A DNA stretch of 64,000 bases from [Eubacterium] yurii subsp. margaretiae ATCC 43715 (lineage in GTDB: Bacteria; Bacillota; Clostridia; Peptostreptococcales; Filifactoraceae). The first letter of the stretch is position 1, and the number at the start of each line of letters is the position of its first letter. The position numbers were made by a program, and so were the translations under genes. The notes beneath the pieces were generated by a model. That model saw only the letters and a program-made list of their open reading frames with translations, was not told the origin of the DNA and made no database searches. Below, in pieces: positions 36,336 to 44,998 of the stretch. The DNA lies in the NCBI GenBank assembly GCA_000146855.1, contig GL405246.1, forward strand, positions 1,746,725 to 1,810,724, given 5' to 3'.

Positions 36336-36686
36336 CTCCTTACCTCCAAAAATCTTATATTTATCTGTAAGTAAGCTCCCCCGGATGAAAAATATATTGA
36401 TAATCTTAGAATCTTAATATTTTTCAAGAACTTTGAGTAAATAGATTTACCAAAAAATCAATATGTACTTAAATTTTAATTATAATAATTTCAGCCGGGA
36501 AAGCTGAGAATAATAGCATAATAGACTTGTTCGATTATATATATTTATTAACTTTCATTATTAAAATGTAAAAAGCCAATAATCTTACCATATACGCTAA
36601 TATTAAGCTAAAAATAGTCAAAACTCTTTGAAGATATCAAACAAGTCTATCTCTTACTTTATCATATCTGTAGATAAAAATTCTAA
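36336..36686. other. Non-coding gap with a 130-bp inverted-repeat-bounded segment
   Basis: ATAGACTTGTT at 36521-36531 is inverted as AACAAGTCTAT at 36640-36650, enclosing about 108 bases. A small hairpin, TCAGCCGGGAAAGCTGA, is at 36491-36507. No gene is visible. This may be a long terminator-like structure or a remnant of a small element. Confidence 0.45.
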
Positions 36687-37628
36687 TCAATTATTAATAA
36701 TATTTCCATTTCTAAATTCTTTGCTAAGTAGAAAAGGTACAAATATTGCAAAGCCGACAGCTATTGCCATTATATAAAAACTGCTCATTGAAATATTATC
36801 AGTGCTGAACATAAGATTACGCAATACTATAAAAGCACCATTTAGTAAATTTAACATTGAAACTAAAATTATGCTCTTTGTCTTCATATAGCAAAGACCT
36901 ATAAAAATTCCTATGAAAACATAATATACAAGCATTACAGCCAAGTCATAGATAAGCACTTCACTGTTAACCATAACAAATAGTGGAATATTAGATATCC
37001 CCCAAATTGCTCCTGTCATTAGCACACCGCCAACTTTTCCCATCATACTTTGAAGTCTTGGTTGCAAAAACTGTCTCCAGCCATACTCTTGTCCTATTAC
37101 AAAGATTATATTAAACATAATAGTTGGAAGTGAAACTAATACAGCAAAATTATTTATAAATATATTGTGAAAATCTACATATCCCTTGATATACACACCC
37201 CAAACCGCAGCCTGTATACTAAGTAGTAGCAATAAAAGTGCTGACCATTTAACAAAATTTTTCAGACTTATCTTTCCTACCAGCTTCTTATCGTTCACAG
37301 TAAGCAAATACAGTCCCAGAAGCTGAGACATAAAAAATATAAGTTGAAAGATTGGGGCATTTTTTTCAGTTTTAAATACAAAAAATACTATTGCAATTGG
37401 GAAAAATGCCAAATAGGCTATGTTGAACTTACTTTTAAAGATTTTCTTAAAGTTAAATCCGTTTTCCACCAAAATAGCCGACACTGCAGGGCAAAGCATA
37501 ATAAAAAATGCAAACTCAGCAAAAAATGATGAACTGTCACCTCTTATTGAAAACAAATAACATATTAAAAACATAAGTAAACTAAGTAATAACAAGTACA
37601 ATGCGCATTCCTTAACATTCTTTTTCAT
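36687..37628 (-). CDS. CPBP-family intramembrane protease homologue, second motif altered
   Basis: 313 residues with about eight membrane helices. Motif 1 reads GQEYGWRQFLQP, a known clostridial variant. Motif 2, usually WG.WH.PLF with a catalytic His, reads WGISNIPLF, with Asn in place of His. CPBP proteins cleave within membranes (CAAX processing) or protect producers from bacteriocins. The His-to-Asn change suggests reduced or lost proteolysis here. SD GGAGG. Confidence 0.75.
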   Translation of the reverse strand: MKKNVKECALYLLLLSLLMFLICYLFSIRGDSSSFFAEFAFFIMLCPAVSAILVENGFNFKKIFKSKFNIAYLAFFPIAIVFFVFKTEKNAPIFQLIFFMSQLLGLYLLTVNDKKLVGKISLKNFVKWSALLLLLLSIQAAVWGVYIKGYVDFHNIFINNFAVLVSLPTIMFNIIFVIGQEYGWRQFLQPRLQSMMGKVGGVLMTGAIWGISNIPLFVMVNSEVLIYDLAVMLVYYVFIGIFIGLCYMKTKSIILVSMLNLLNGAFIVLRNLMFSTDNISMSSFYIMAIAVGFAIFVPFLLSKEFRNGNIINN

Positions 37629-38088
37629 GATAGACCTCCATGTAAATTACATACAAAGACAAAAAATTTTAGTACTAAAAAACTTTCTAATTATCTATAA
37701 AGAAATATAAAACAAGCATTTACTTACTTCTTTATATTTACCCTATTTTTACAAAGTATAAGCAAATCACTCCCCCCTTTTAAAGCTGTTAATTCTTACT
37801 TTATAGTCAAATCTATCTGTTGAAAAACTGACCATAAGTTCTTACAAATATTTTTAATACATCAAAACTTTTGATTAAGTTTTTCATCTCTTAAAGATGT
37901 TTTTTGCTAAGCTTCTATCACTTAAAAATACACTAAATATCATACAATTTTTTGAATAATATTTATTGAGATTTGCATAGTTATTAATAAGATTAAAATA
38001 ATAAAAAAACTATATAAAATAGAAATATTGCATTTTAAATATATTGGAATTTAAATAGGAGAATTGCATTAAAAATAATTAAGAGTTA
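37629..38088. other. Non-coding gap with a dispersed repeat (second family)
   Basis: Positions 37931-38055 align with 20881-21010 (shared TACACTA, ATATTTATTG.GATTTGCATA, AAAAAACTAT, ATATTG.A.TTTAAA). The remainder is AT-rich without genes. Confidence 0.5.
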
Positions 38089-38439
38089 TTACAAGAGCAT
38101 ATATACATTTCTCATATATATCAAATATTTCTCAGCATATTTAAACAGAACAAACGAACTGAGCAAATCTCCATTGTTATCAAGCATGTAAACTTTACCT
38201 AACATTTTAAAATCACTAACTTCTTTACTATTTACTATAGTAAAAGAATAATCCTCTTTCTTTTTTTCTATGTTTTCAATATCAGTCTGACTGATTTTTG
38301 AACTAAAAAAACTTTCAACCTTGCCAAAATCATCTAAATTTTTTTTAATTCTTGCACTTTCACTTAATTCTAATTGATATATCAATATAAAAGAAGAAAA
38401 AAGCACTAATAAGATGTACATTAATGTTTTTTTATTCAT
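38089..38439 (-). CDS. Hypothetical membrane-anchored protein
   Basis: 116 residues. An N-terminal membrane anchor (TLMYILLVLFSSFILIYQL) is followed by an extracytoplasmic domain of mixed charge. Family not recognised. It is the last gene of a minus-strand series downstream of the BlaI/M56 pair. Confidence 0.5.
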   Translation of the reverse strand: MNKKTLMYILLVLFSSFILIYQLELSESARIKKNLDDFGKVESFFSSKISQTDIENIEKKKEDYSFTIVNSKEVSDFKMLGKVYMLDNNGDLLSSFVLFKYAEKYLIYMRNVYMLL

Positions 38440-38464
38440 ATTTAAGCACTCATTTCTAATGGTA

Positions 38465-38962
38465 TTAAATATATTTTTCTATTCCTTTTCTCATAAGAGC
38501 TTTATTATCATCAAAATCATAATGTTGTCTTATATTTCCCTTCCTATACGAAGCATCATTATCTCCCAATAATACTCTTCCCTCAATTGTTTTTCCAGCT
38601 CTGTAAGGATAAATTGAACCTACTTTTACTTCTTTATTCCAATGTGCATTTGCTACATATTCATATGAATTAAAACTATTAAGTAAGCTAACAACCCCTG
38701 TTGCAGTTGTATAAGTAGCACAGATGCTTGAATTACTTTTACAGAACATGAAAGCCAAGTAGCAACTATCCCTATAGCAGTACCACTTGTTAACCAGCAA
38801 CTATTATATTTGTAACATTCAAAATGCAAACTTCCAATTTTTTAAATTGTTATGGTCAATTTGTTTATTTACTTCTTTAAGCAAATTAGGAATATCATTT
38901 TTCGTTGTGCTGTTAGTAAATGTAAATGAATTTACTTCAAACGAAAAATATATTTTTATCAT
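38465..38962 (-). pseudogene. Frameshifted exported or peptide gene of unknown family
   Basis: Three consecutive pieces in different frames seem to form one product. MIKIYFSFEVNSF... (from ATG 38962, stop near 38819) comes first. Then an overlapping frame reads CWLTSGTAIGIVATWLSCSV. A third frame reads SSICATYTTATGVVSLLNSF... and runs to ...GIEKYI at 38465. The middle piece is hydrophobic and Gly/Ala-rich. The ATG overlaps the stop of the upstream gene (ATGA). The last piece alone is open from 38800 (111 codons), but its first 20 residues look like out-of-frame sequence. Family unknown. Confidence 0.45.
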
Positions 38963-39225
38963 AATGGACTACTTTTTAATAAAAATACAGAAACTAACAA
39001 AATATAAGTAAAAAAATAAATATAATTAAATTTAATACCATATTTATTATATTTTTTCCTTAATGTAATTCTCAAGACTAAATATATAAAAAAATTAAAT
39101 ACGCCGGAAAATATAACATAATATGAGTTTTTATCATTAAGAAATATTGCTATAATCGTATTTGAAGAAGCAACAATAATAAAAAAAACTGTAAATTTTA
39201 AGAATTTATATAAATAGTCATTCAT
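38959..39225 (-). CDS. Small membrane protein
   Basis: 88 residues with three membrane helices (about 8-28, 34-52, 66-84) separated by a basic loop LRKKYNKYG. Its stop overlaps the next start (ATGA), so the two are translationally coupled. Family not recognised. Confidence 0.5.
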   Translation of the reverse strand: MNDYLYKFLKFTVFFIIVASSNTIIAIFLNDKNSYYVIFSGVFNFFIYLVLRITLRKKYNKYGIKFNYIYFFTYILLVSVFLLKSSPL

Positions 39226-39291
39226 AGTAAAAACCTCAAATTATACTGTACTTTAAAGTAGATTTAGCAAAGTCATTTTAATGGTCATTAT

Positions 39292-40275
39292 TTATTTCTT
39301 CATCTGATAAACCTTTGTACTGTTATCTGAAAACTTTAAAGGTCTAAAATCAATATTTTTTATAGATGGATTAAACTGAAATATCTCACCATCATAAAAA
39401 CAACATAGTGTATTATCATCTACTACATATTCTTTTATATTTGAATCTTTCAAATTTAACGATTTAATATAATTTACATTTTTATCGCTATCTTCTCTCA
39501 AAAGTTCATTGGAAAAAATCAAAATATTTCCATCTTTATCTTTTCCCAAATACTCTACTCCTAATAGTGTATTATTAGTTACTACAGGAATTTTATCTAC
39601 TACTCCGGAAACGATATTTTTTATAGATAAAACTCCGGAACTGTTTAATGTATCATCATTACTTGCAAAAGAATACACTTCATCTCCATTGATTATTCCT
39701 TCGATTTCACTTTCATATACGAATTTATCATTTGAAAAATTAAAAATCAAAGTAACATCTTTATCATCCTTGTAAATTGAAATATATGCTTTGTTTCCGG
39801 AAACGCTGAAATTTGAAACTGATTCATCGTCTAAGCCAATTATTGGATACTTTTCAATTTTGGATTTATCTACAACTTTTGCTATTAAGAATTGTGATAA
39901 ATCCAAGATATATGGAATATTGCCATCAATAGCTATTTTATCAGGATTTATATCATCCAAGAAAATATTTGAAATTACTTTTCCATCATTAATTATGAAT
40001 ATCTTCTTAGAAAAAGTATTTAACAGATAAAATCCGTTACTTGTTCCTATAAATTCTTTTGGTCCATATATATTTCCTTCGGCATCTCTACTAACAGCAA
40101 ATATATCTGATTTTAAGCTATCGTGTTCTTTTTCTTCTAATACTTCTCCAATAACCCCTTTTTCTTTTTTTAATTCTTTAGTAGCTGAATTAGGATGATT
40201 TTCAGAAAACAGCACTATAAATAAGCAAGAAAGGATGATAAAACTAATTAAAATTATAGGACCATATCTTTTCAT
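39292..40275 (-). CDS. Exported beta-propeller-like protein
   Basis: 327 residues. The N-terminal membrane segment is YGPIILISFIILSCLFIVLF with a Cys in the hydrophobic stretch, so it is a possible lipoprotein or anchor. Repeated strand units follow (GFYLLNTFSKKIFIINDGKVIS, KIAIDGNIPYILDLSQF, NGDEVYSFASND, KDKDGNILIFS), typical of a propeller fold. It sits between the M56 gene and small membrane proteins on the same strand and may be regulated by BlaI. Ligand unknown. Confidence 0.6.
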   Translation of the reverse strand: MKRYGPIILISFIILSCLFIVLFSENHPNSATKELKKEKGVIGEVLEEKEHDSLKSDIFAVSRDAEGNIYGPKEFIGTSNGFYLLNTFSKKIFIINDGKVISNIFLDDINPDKIAIDGNIPYILDLSQFLIAKVVDKSKIEKYPIIGLDDESVSNFSVSGNKAYISIYKDDKDVTLIFNFSNDKFVYESEIEGIINGDEVYSFASNDDTLNSSGVLSIKNIVSGVVDKIPVVTNNTLLGVEYLGKDKDGNILIFSNELLREDSDKNVNYIKSLNLKDSNIKEYVVDDNTLCCFYDGEIFQFNPSIKNIDFRPLKFSDNSTKVYQMKK

Positions 40276-40406
40276 TTCAACTTCTCCTTTCTGATATGGA
40301 TAACATTAAATAAAAGACTTAAAGCCATTAATATTATGTTATACTCATATCTCTATTCTTCTACCTCTGAGGATTCATATAGCTCATAATCTCCAATTCC
40401 TTTTAT

Positions 40407-41807
40407 TTATCTTTTATAACTGTTTATTCTTATTCTATAATCTAATGAACTTGTTGATTGATTATTTATAATAACTATATAGTTACTGTTGTTATTTGCT
40501 TTGACTGTTAATGTCTTTGAACCGCTAAAATTCTCTTGATAAATATCATTACCATTTTCTTGAATAATAATCGTATACTTTACTCCTTTTCTACATGATA
40601 CTTCATTCACTTTTACTGTAAAGCTGTCATGATTGGTCTCTTTCCATAATATCATATTAAAAGCATATGATTTATGTTCTAAGCCACTCAACGTAGCTTT
40701 ATCATCTATATTTGCAGCTCTAAGTTCGTCCAACTGTATGTCACCAAGTGTTAATTTATCGTATTCTTCATCACTTATTTCTTTTACTTTATCCTTTTCA
40801 TAAATCCTATCTTGTGATATTACTTCTTCATCAACCTCATCTTCAATAACATCAGAAACAGTCACCCTGTCTTTTTCTGCTATAATAACATCTGCAAATA
40901 CTGTCATTGACAAAGCCATCACTATTACTAAAACACAAACTCCAGAAAAACTTTTCTTCCATTTTTTCATTATTATCATTCTTTCTTTAGTTGGATGTAG
41001 TTTTAATACTGTTTCTCTCTTTTTTTCTTTTTGTTCAATAAGTTTTAACATTGATAGACAATACTGCTTCCTATTTTGCATTGTATCTCCCACTTTTTGG
41101 ATAACTAACTTATCACAAAGCACTTCTATATCATCTTCTATATATCTCGAAGCAACAAGGATAAATATGTTAAACCAATGCAAACAGGTTATAAGATTTT
41201 TTATATGATTAAACACAATATCGAATTTTTTAATATGTGTCATCTCATGGATAAGTACAAATTTAAGCAGTTCTTCATCTTTTAATATATGGCTTTGTAT
41301 TATTATTTTGGGATGGATAACTCCATAAGTTATAGGTGTTGATATATCGTCATTTACAAATACTTGCACCTTTCTTTTTAAGTTGAATAAATCAATGTAT
41401 TTTTTTATTTGCTTGTTTTGCTCCATTAATATGGAATTTTTCATCGCCTTATTTCTTTTGATTAGTTGTACTATAACATAGGTAAGGAATAAACTCGCAA
41501 TAAACAACCTATTAATTTTTGATAAAAGACCTCCCCATTTTATTTCAAGTTCTCCTGCAAGTTTGCTGAACAATATCATAGGCTTTAATATAAGCTGTAA
41601 TAAACCGTACTTAGCTAAGTCTTCAACCTGGATAAAGAGCGAATAGGGAAAGAGCAGATATATGAAAAGTATAGACCATAAGATGATATTTGCCCATTTC
41701 GTACTGTTGATATTTAATCTTCTTCTTAGCAAAAGTATAAGACCTGTTACAAATATACTCCGTACACTTTTTTCTAAGCCTAAGACCAAGACAAATGATA
41801 CTGTCAT
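40407..41807 (-). CDS. M56 (BlaR1-type) membrane metalloprotease
   Basis: 466 residues. Four membrane helices surround a cytoplasmic zinc protease domain with HEMTH at about 187; the downstream EDDIEVLCDK segment carries the third ligand. A further membrane segment (SFSGVCVLVIVMALSMTVFADV, about 278-300) leads to an extracytoplasmic domain of about 165 residues ending in strand-rich sequence. That domain is not a penicillin-binding sensor. On signal it is expected to cleave the BlaI-type repressor encoded 4 bases upstream. Confidence 0.85.
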   Translation of the reverse strand: MTVSFVLVLGLEKSVRSIFVTGLILLLRRRLNINSTKWANIILWSILFIYLLFPYSLFIQVEDLAKYGLLQLILKPMILFSKLAGELEIKWGGLLSKINRLFIASLFLTYVIVQLIKRNKAMKNSILMEQNKQIKKYIDLFNLKRKVQVFVNDDISTPITYGVIHPKIIIQSHILKDEELLKFVLIHEMTHIKKFDIVFNHIKNLITCLHWFNIFILVASRYIEDDIEVLCDKLVIQKVGDTMQNRKQYCLSMLKLIEQKEKKRETVLKLHPTKERMIIMKKWKKSFSGVCVLVIVMALSMTVFADVIIAEKDRVTVSDVIEDEVDEEVISQDRIYEKDKVKEISDEEYDKLTLGDIQLDELRAANIDDKATLSGLEHKSYAFNMILWKETNHDSFTVKVNEVSCRKGVKYTIIIQENGNDIYQENFSGSKTLTVKANNNSNYIVIINNQSTSSLDYRIRINSYKR

Positions 41808-41811
41808 AGGA

Positions 41812-42198
41812 TTATTCCTCTACATCAAAACTGTCAATTAAAGCTTTCATTTCTTGAAGTTCTTTCTTACTTACACTTTTCTCACTTAAAAAAGCACGAC
41901 ATAGGTTTATGATTGAGCCTTGAAATAGCGTATCTATTGCATCTTTTCGTTGTTTTTTTAGTGCTTCTTCTCTTGAAACAACAGGCTTTAATGTATACTT
42001 CGGATAACGTCTTGTAATTGCACCTTTTTCAAGTAATCTACTAAAAAAAGTATAACAAGAAGTTTTGCCTAAGCCATGTTTTTCAAATAATAACTTAGAT
42101 AGTGGTAAAGCCTGTATTTCTCCGTTTTCATCCAAACACTTACCTTCCCAAAGCATTTCCATCACCATCAGTTCTCCCTTTGATAATTCGATTTTAAT
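41812..42198 (-). CDS. BlaI/MecI-family repressor, start codon unclear
   Basis: A winged-helix repressor of 118 residues from ATG 42168, which has SD-like AAGGGAG upstream. That start removes the first part of helix 1. In-frame codons upstream encode IKIELSKGEL, matching the family's N-terminus, but the only possible start there is ATT at 42198. An ATG at 42208 is out of frame by one base across a run of six G. I give the longer extent. It pairs with the M56 protease in a signal-controlled derepression circuit. Confidence 0.78.
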   Translation of the reverse strand: MKIELSKGELMVMEMLWEGKCLDENGEIQALPLSKLLFEKHGLGKTSCYTFFSRLLEKGAITRRYPKYTLKPVVSREEALKKQRKDAIDTLFQGSIINLCRAFLSEKSVSKKELQEMKALIDSFDVEE

Positions 42199-42282
42199 CG
42201 CCCCCCATTATATTAATTATTATAAATTTTCTTAAATTAAGTTCTTATTTTTCTACAAAATTATATTCATAAAATATTTTTA

Positions 42283-42322
42283 TTCTCATCGTGAGTATAA
42301 ATCTTTTTTTATGTTTTGTCAA
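42283..42322 (-). promoter_or_regulatory. Promoter and operator candidate of the BlaI-M56 operon
   Basis: On the minus strand, -35 TTGACA (42317-42322) and -10 TATACT (42294-42299) are 17 bases apart, a near-consensus promoter. A dyad TACTCA-CGA-TGAGAA (42283-42297) overlaps the -10 and start site, where a BlaI-type repressor would act. Confidence 0.7.
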
Positions 42323-42610
42323 GCATTCTGCTATTTTTGTAATATTTATTTTTTACTATTTATGCTATAAAGCAATAATATAATTTTCAATTCTCTTTTA
42401 GTATCAAAATTATTATGAATTTTTATTAGATTTTCTTACTTATGACAGACAAATTTAATTTGACTTATGCTATTTCAGACATTATAATAAACAGATATAA
42501 GTAGTTTAATTAAGAGCAATATTTTATTCAGATTTAAATATTTTTTATTAACATAAATTTTAAGTTTATAAGTTATAATAGTATAGAAATTTATTAATTC
42601 CTTTGGTAGG
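42323..42610. other. Non-coding gap between divergent operons
   Basis: AT-rich with no gene or structured RNA recognised; promoters of the two divergent units flank it. Confidence 0.4.
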
Positions 42611-42629
42611 GCAATATTTGATATAATTA
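42611..42629 (+). promoter_or_regulatory. Extended -10 promoter core before the sugar-phosphate transferase
   Basis: GCAATATTTGATATAATTA, identical to 22281-22299, contains TGATATAAT. It lies about 25 bases before the TTG start, so the leader is very short. Confidence 0.5.
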
Positions 42630-42652
42630 TTGCGTAATTTGGGGAGAGAGAA

Positions 42653-44068
42653 TTGATTAAGGAAAATCAGAAAATTTTAAACAGCGCTAATGTCTTAATT
42701 GACTCCTTCATCATTGTATTTTCATATATCTTGGCGTACAAGGTGAGAGTTAAAAGCGACTTTATAATATATGTTGAATCAGTGAGTTTTTCAAGCTATA
42801 TGAGATTTTTGGTACTGATAGTGCCGACTTTTCTAATAATGTACTATCTTTTCAAAGTCTATACGGCTCAAAGATTGAAAAGTTTGCTTGAAGAAGTATC
42901 TAAGATAATCAGAGCAAATATTGTAGCTACAGCAGTTTTATTTGTAGTCTTGTATTTCAGCAAGGAAGTGGACTATTCAAGATTTATGATGGCTATATTT
43001 GTGCTTTATAACATCATTTTTACTTCGATTTACAGAATAGCTCTCAGATATATGCTGAGATACGTCAGAAAAAAAGGCTTTAATATAAAACGTGCTTTTT
43101 TGATAGGTACGAGCGACACCGCCATGGATTTTCTGCAAAAGACACACAAAAATCTTCATTGGGGCTATAAGGTAATTGGTATTTTTGAAGAAAAAATCAA
43201 CCCTCAAAAGCAGGATAGATTGAAAAAAATCCATAAGAACAACTATATACCACGCTATGAGTTTAAAAAATTGGAAGAGATACTCACTCAAAAGCTGGTA
43301 GACGAGGTAGTCATAGGTATAAGACTGAAAGAATATGAACATCTCGAAGAGATAATAAGAATATGTGAAAAAACAGGAGTAAAAACTCAAATCATCCCTG
43401 ATTATCTTAAGCTTATCCCGTCAAAACCTGACGTTGAGCAGATTGAAGATATCACAATTATAAATATAAGGCATATACCTTTGGACAATCCTGTCAATAA
43501 GTTTATAAAACGTGCTTTTGACATAGTCATGTCTTTACTTGCCATCATCATCTTATCACCAATTATGATAATAACTGCAATAGCTATAAAGCTTGACAGC
43601 AAGGGCAGTGTTATCTACAAGCAGGAAAGAGTTGGATTTAATAGAAAAAACTTTTTTATGTATAAGTTTCGCTCTATGAAGGTACAAAGCGAAGAAGATG
43701 AAAAGGACAAGTGGACAACAAAAAATGACGACAGAAAGACGAGGGTAGGCAATTTCATAAGAAAGACAAATATCGACGAGTTGCCACAGTTTTTCAACGT
43801 GCTAAAGGGTGATATGTCCTTGATAGGTCCAAGACCTGAGAGACCTTTTTTCGTTGACAGGTTCAAGGAAGAAATACCTAAGTACATGATAAAACATCAG
43901 GTGCGTCCCGGTATAAGCGGATGGGCTCAGGCAAATGGTCTGCGTGGAGACACTTCTATTAAAAAGAGAATTGAATATGACATCTTCTATATTGAAAACT
44001 GGTCACTGTCGCTTGATATTAAGATAATACTGCTAACTTTAAAAAACGGATTTAAAAACGCATATTAA
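42653..44068 (+). CDS. Undecaprenyl-phosphate sugar-1-phosphate transferase
   Basis: 471 residues of the WbaP/WcaJ/EpsL type. Four N-terminal membrane helices (about 12-125) and a nucleotide-binding-like CoA_binding_3 region (about 140-260) come first. A membrane hairpin (RAFDIVMSLLAIIILSPIMIITAIAIKLDS) leads into the catalytic domain with YKFRSMKV, RKTNIDELPQFFNVLKGDMSLIGPRPERP and VRPGISGWAQ. It starts lipid-linked exopolysaccharide or glycan synthesis. The start is TTG with SD GGGGAGAGAG. No glycosyltransferase cluster follows, so it stands alone. Confidence 0.9.
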   Translation: MIKENQKILNSANVLIDSFIIVFSYILAYKVRVKSDFIIYVESVSFSSYMRFLVLIVPTFLIMYYLFKVYTAQRLKSLLEEVSKIIRANIVATAVLFVVLYFSKEVDYSRFMMAIFVLYNIIFTSIYRIALRYMLRYVRKKGFNIKRAFLIGTSDTAMDFLQKTHKNLHWGYKVIGIFEEKINPQKQDRLKKIHKNNYIPRYEFKKLEEILTQKLVDEVVIGIRLKEYEHLEEIIRICEKTGVKTQIIPDYLKLIPSKPDVEQIEDITIINIRHIPLDNPVNKFIKRAFDIVMSLLAIIILSPIMIITAIAIKLDSKGSVIYKQERVGFNRKNFFMYKFRSMKVQSEEDEKDKWTTKNDDRKTRVGNFIRKTNIDELPQFFNVLKGDMSLIGPRPERPFFVDRFKEEIPKYMIKHQVRPGISGWAQANGLRGDTSIKKRIEYDIFYIENWSLSLDIKIILLTLKNGFKNAY

Positions 44069-44304
44069 TTAGTATATTATTCGTTGTAAGCTAAATAATT
44101 CAATAATTATTAGATATTATCCATAGTTTATGTAACAGTAAGCCTAAGTTGAAATATCATTTATAAGCTACAAAAAAACAAAGATAATACCTAACAGTAT
44201 ATATTTATACTAAACTTTGTTTGAGCTATGGAAAATTATTTTTTGATTATCTTGCATTTACTTTTAAATTGAGCTTTTATACAATTGAAAAAACTGGTGA
44301 TAAG

Positions 44305-44976
44305 ATGGATAAAATAACTAAGCAACTCATATCTCTATCTGAAGAAAAATACAAGCTTTTTCAAGAAAAACTTGTACCTGACAACAAATATGAGATATTA
44401 GGCATAAGAGTGCCTATTTTGAGAAATTTTGCCAAAAAAATGGAAGAAGATAACAAGATTAATTTTTTGCATTCTCTACCCCATAACTACTATGACGAAA
44501 ATATACTACACAGCATATTAATTTCAAATATGAAAGACTATGATGACATCATTGCAAATCTTGAAACATTCCTGCCTTTTGTGGATAACTGGGCGGTCTG
44601 CGACTGTATATCGCCTAAGATTATGAAGAAGTATCCGGATAAATTCTACTCATTTATAGTGCAGTGTACAAAATCAAAGCATACTTACACTGTGAGATTC
44701 GCAGTAGATATGTTGTTACAGTTTTATTTGGATGAACAATTTGACGAAAGTCATCTTAGCCTTGTAAAAAATATAGTATCCGAAGAATATTATGTAAATA
44801 TGGCAAAGGCATGGTATTTCAGCATAGCACTGGTAAAACAGTATGATACTGCGATAAAACTGATAGAAGAAAAATCAATGGACAAATTTGTCCAAAACAA
44901 GTCTATCCAAAAGGCAAGAGAAAGCTATAAGATAGATGACGAAACTAAAAAATATTTGTTAAATTTCAAAATTTAA
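44305..44976 (+). CDS. AlkD-like DNA alkylation repair protein
   Basis: 223 residues from ATG 44305 (leader GGTGATAAG). An open frame from 44221 adds 28 unconserved residues that overlap a repeat-like region. HEAT-repeat glycosylase fold: ILGIRVPILRNFAKKM, LPFVDNWAVCDCISPKIMKK and HTYTVRFAVDMLLQFYLDE are family motifs. It removes alkylated bases such as 3-methyladenine or 7-methylguanine. It is 22 bases before the hydantoinase gene. Confidence 0.85.
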   Translation: MDKITKQLISLSEEKYKLFQEKLVPDNKYEILGIRVPILRNFAKKMEEDNKINFLHSLPHNYYDENILHSILISNMKDYDDIIANLETFLPFVDNWAVCDCISPKIMKKYPDKFYSFIVQCTKSKHTYTVRFAVDMLLQFYLDEQFDESHLSLVKNIVSEEYYVNMAKAWYFSIALVKQYDTAIKLIEEKSMDKFVQNKSIQKARESYKIDDETKKYLLNFKI

Positions 44977-44998
44977 AAATTAATTTGGAGCATTAATT

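Noticed and set aside
44221..44304. Extended N-terminus of the AlkD-like protein
   Set aside because: The extra 28 residues lie in repeat-like sequence without an SD, and the family starts at the ATG at 44305.
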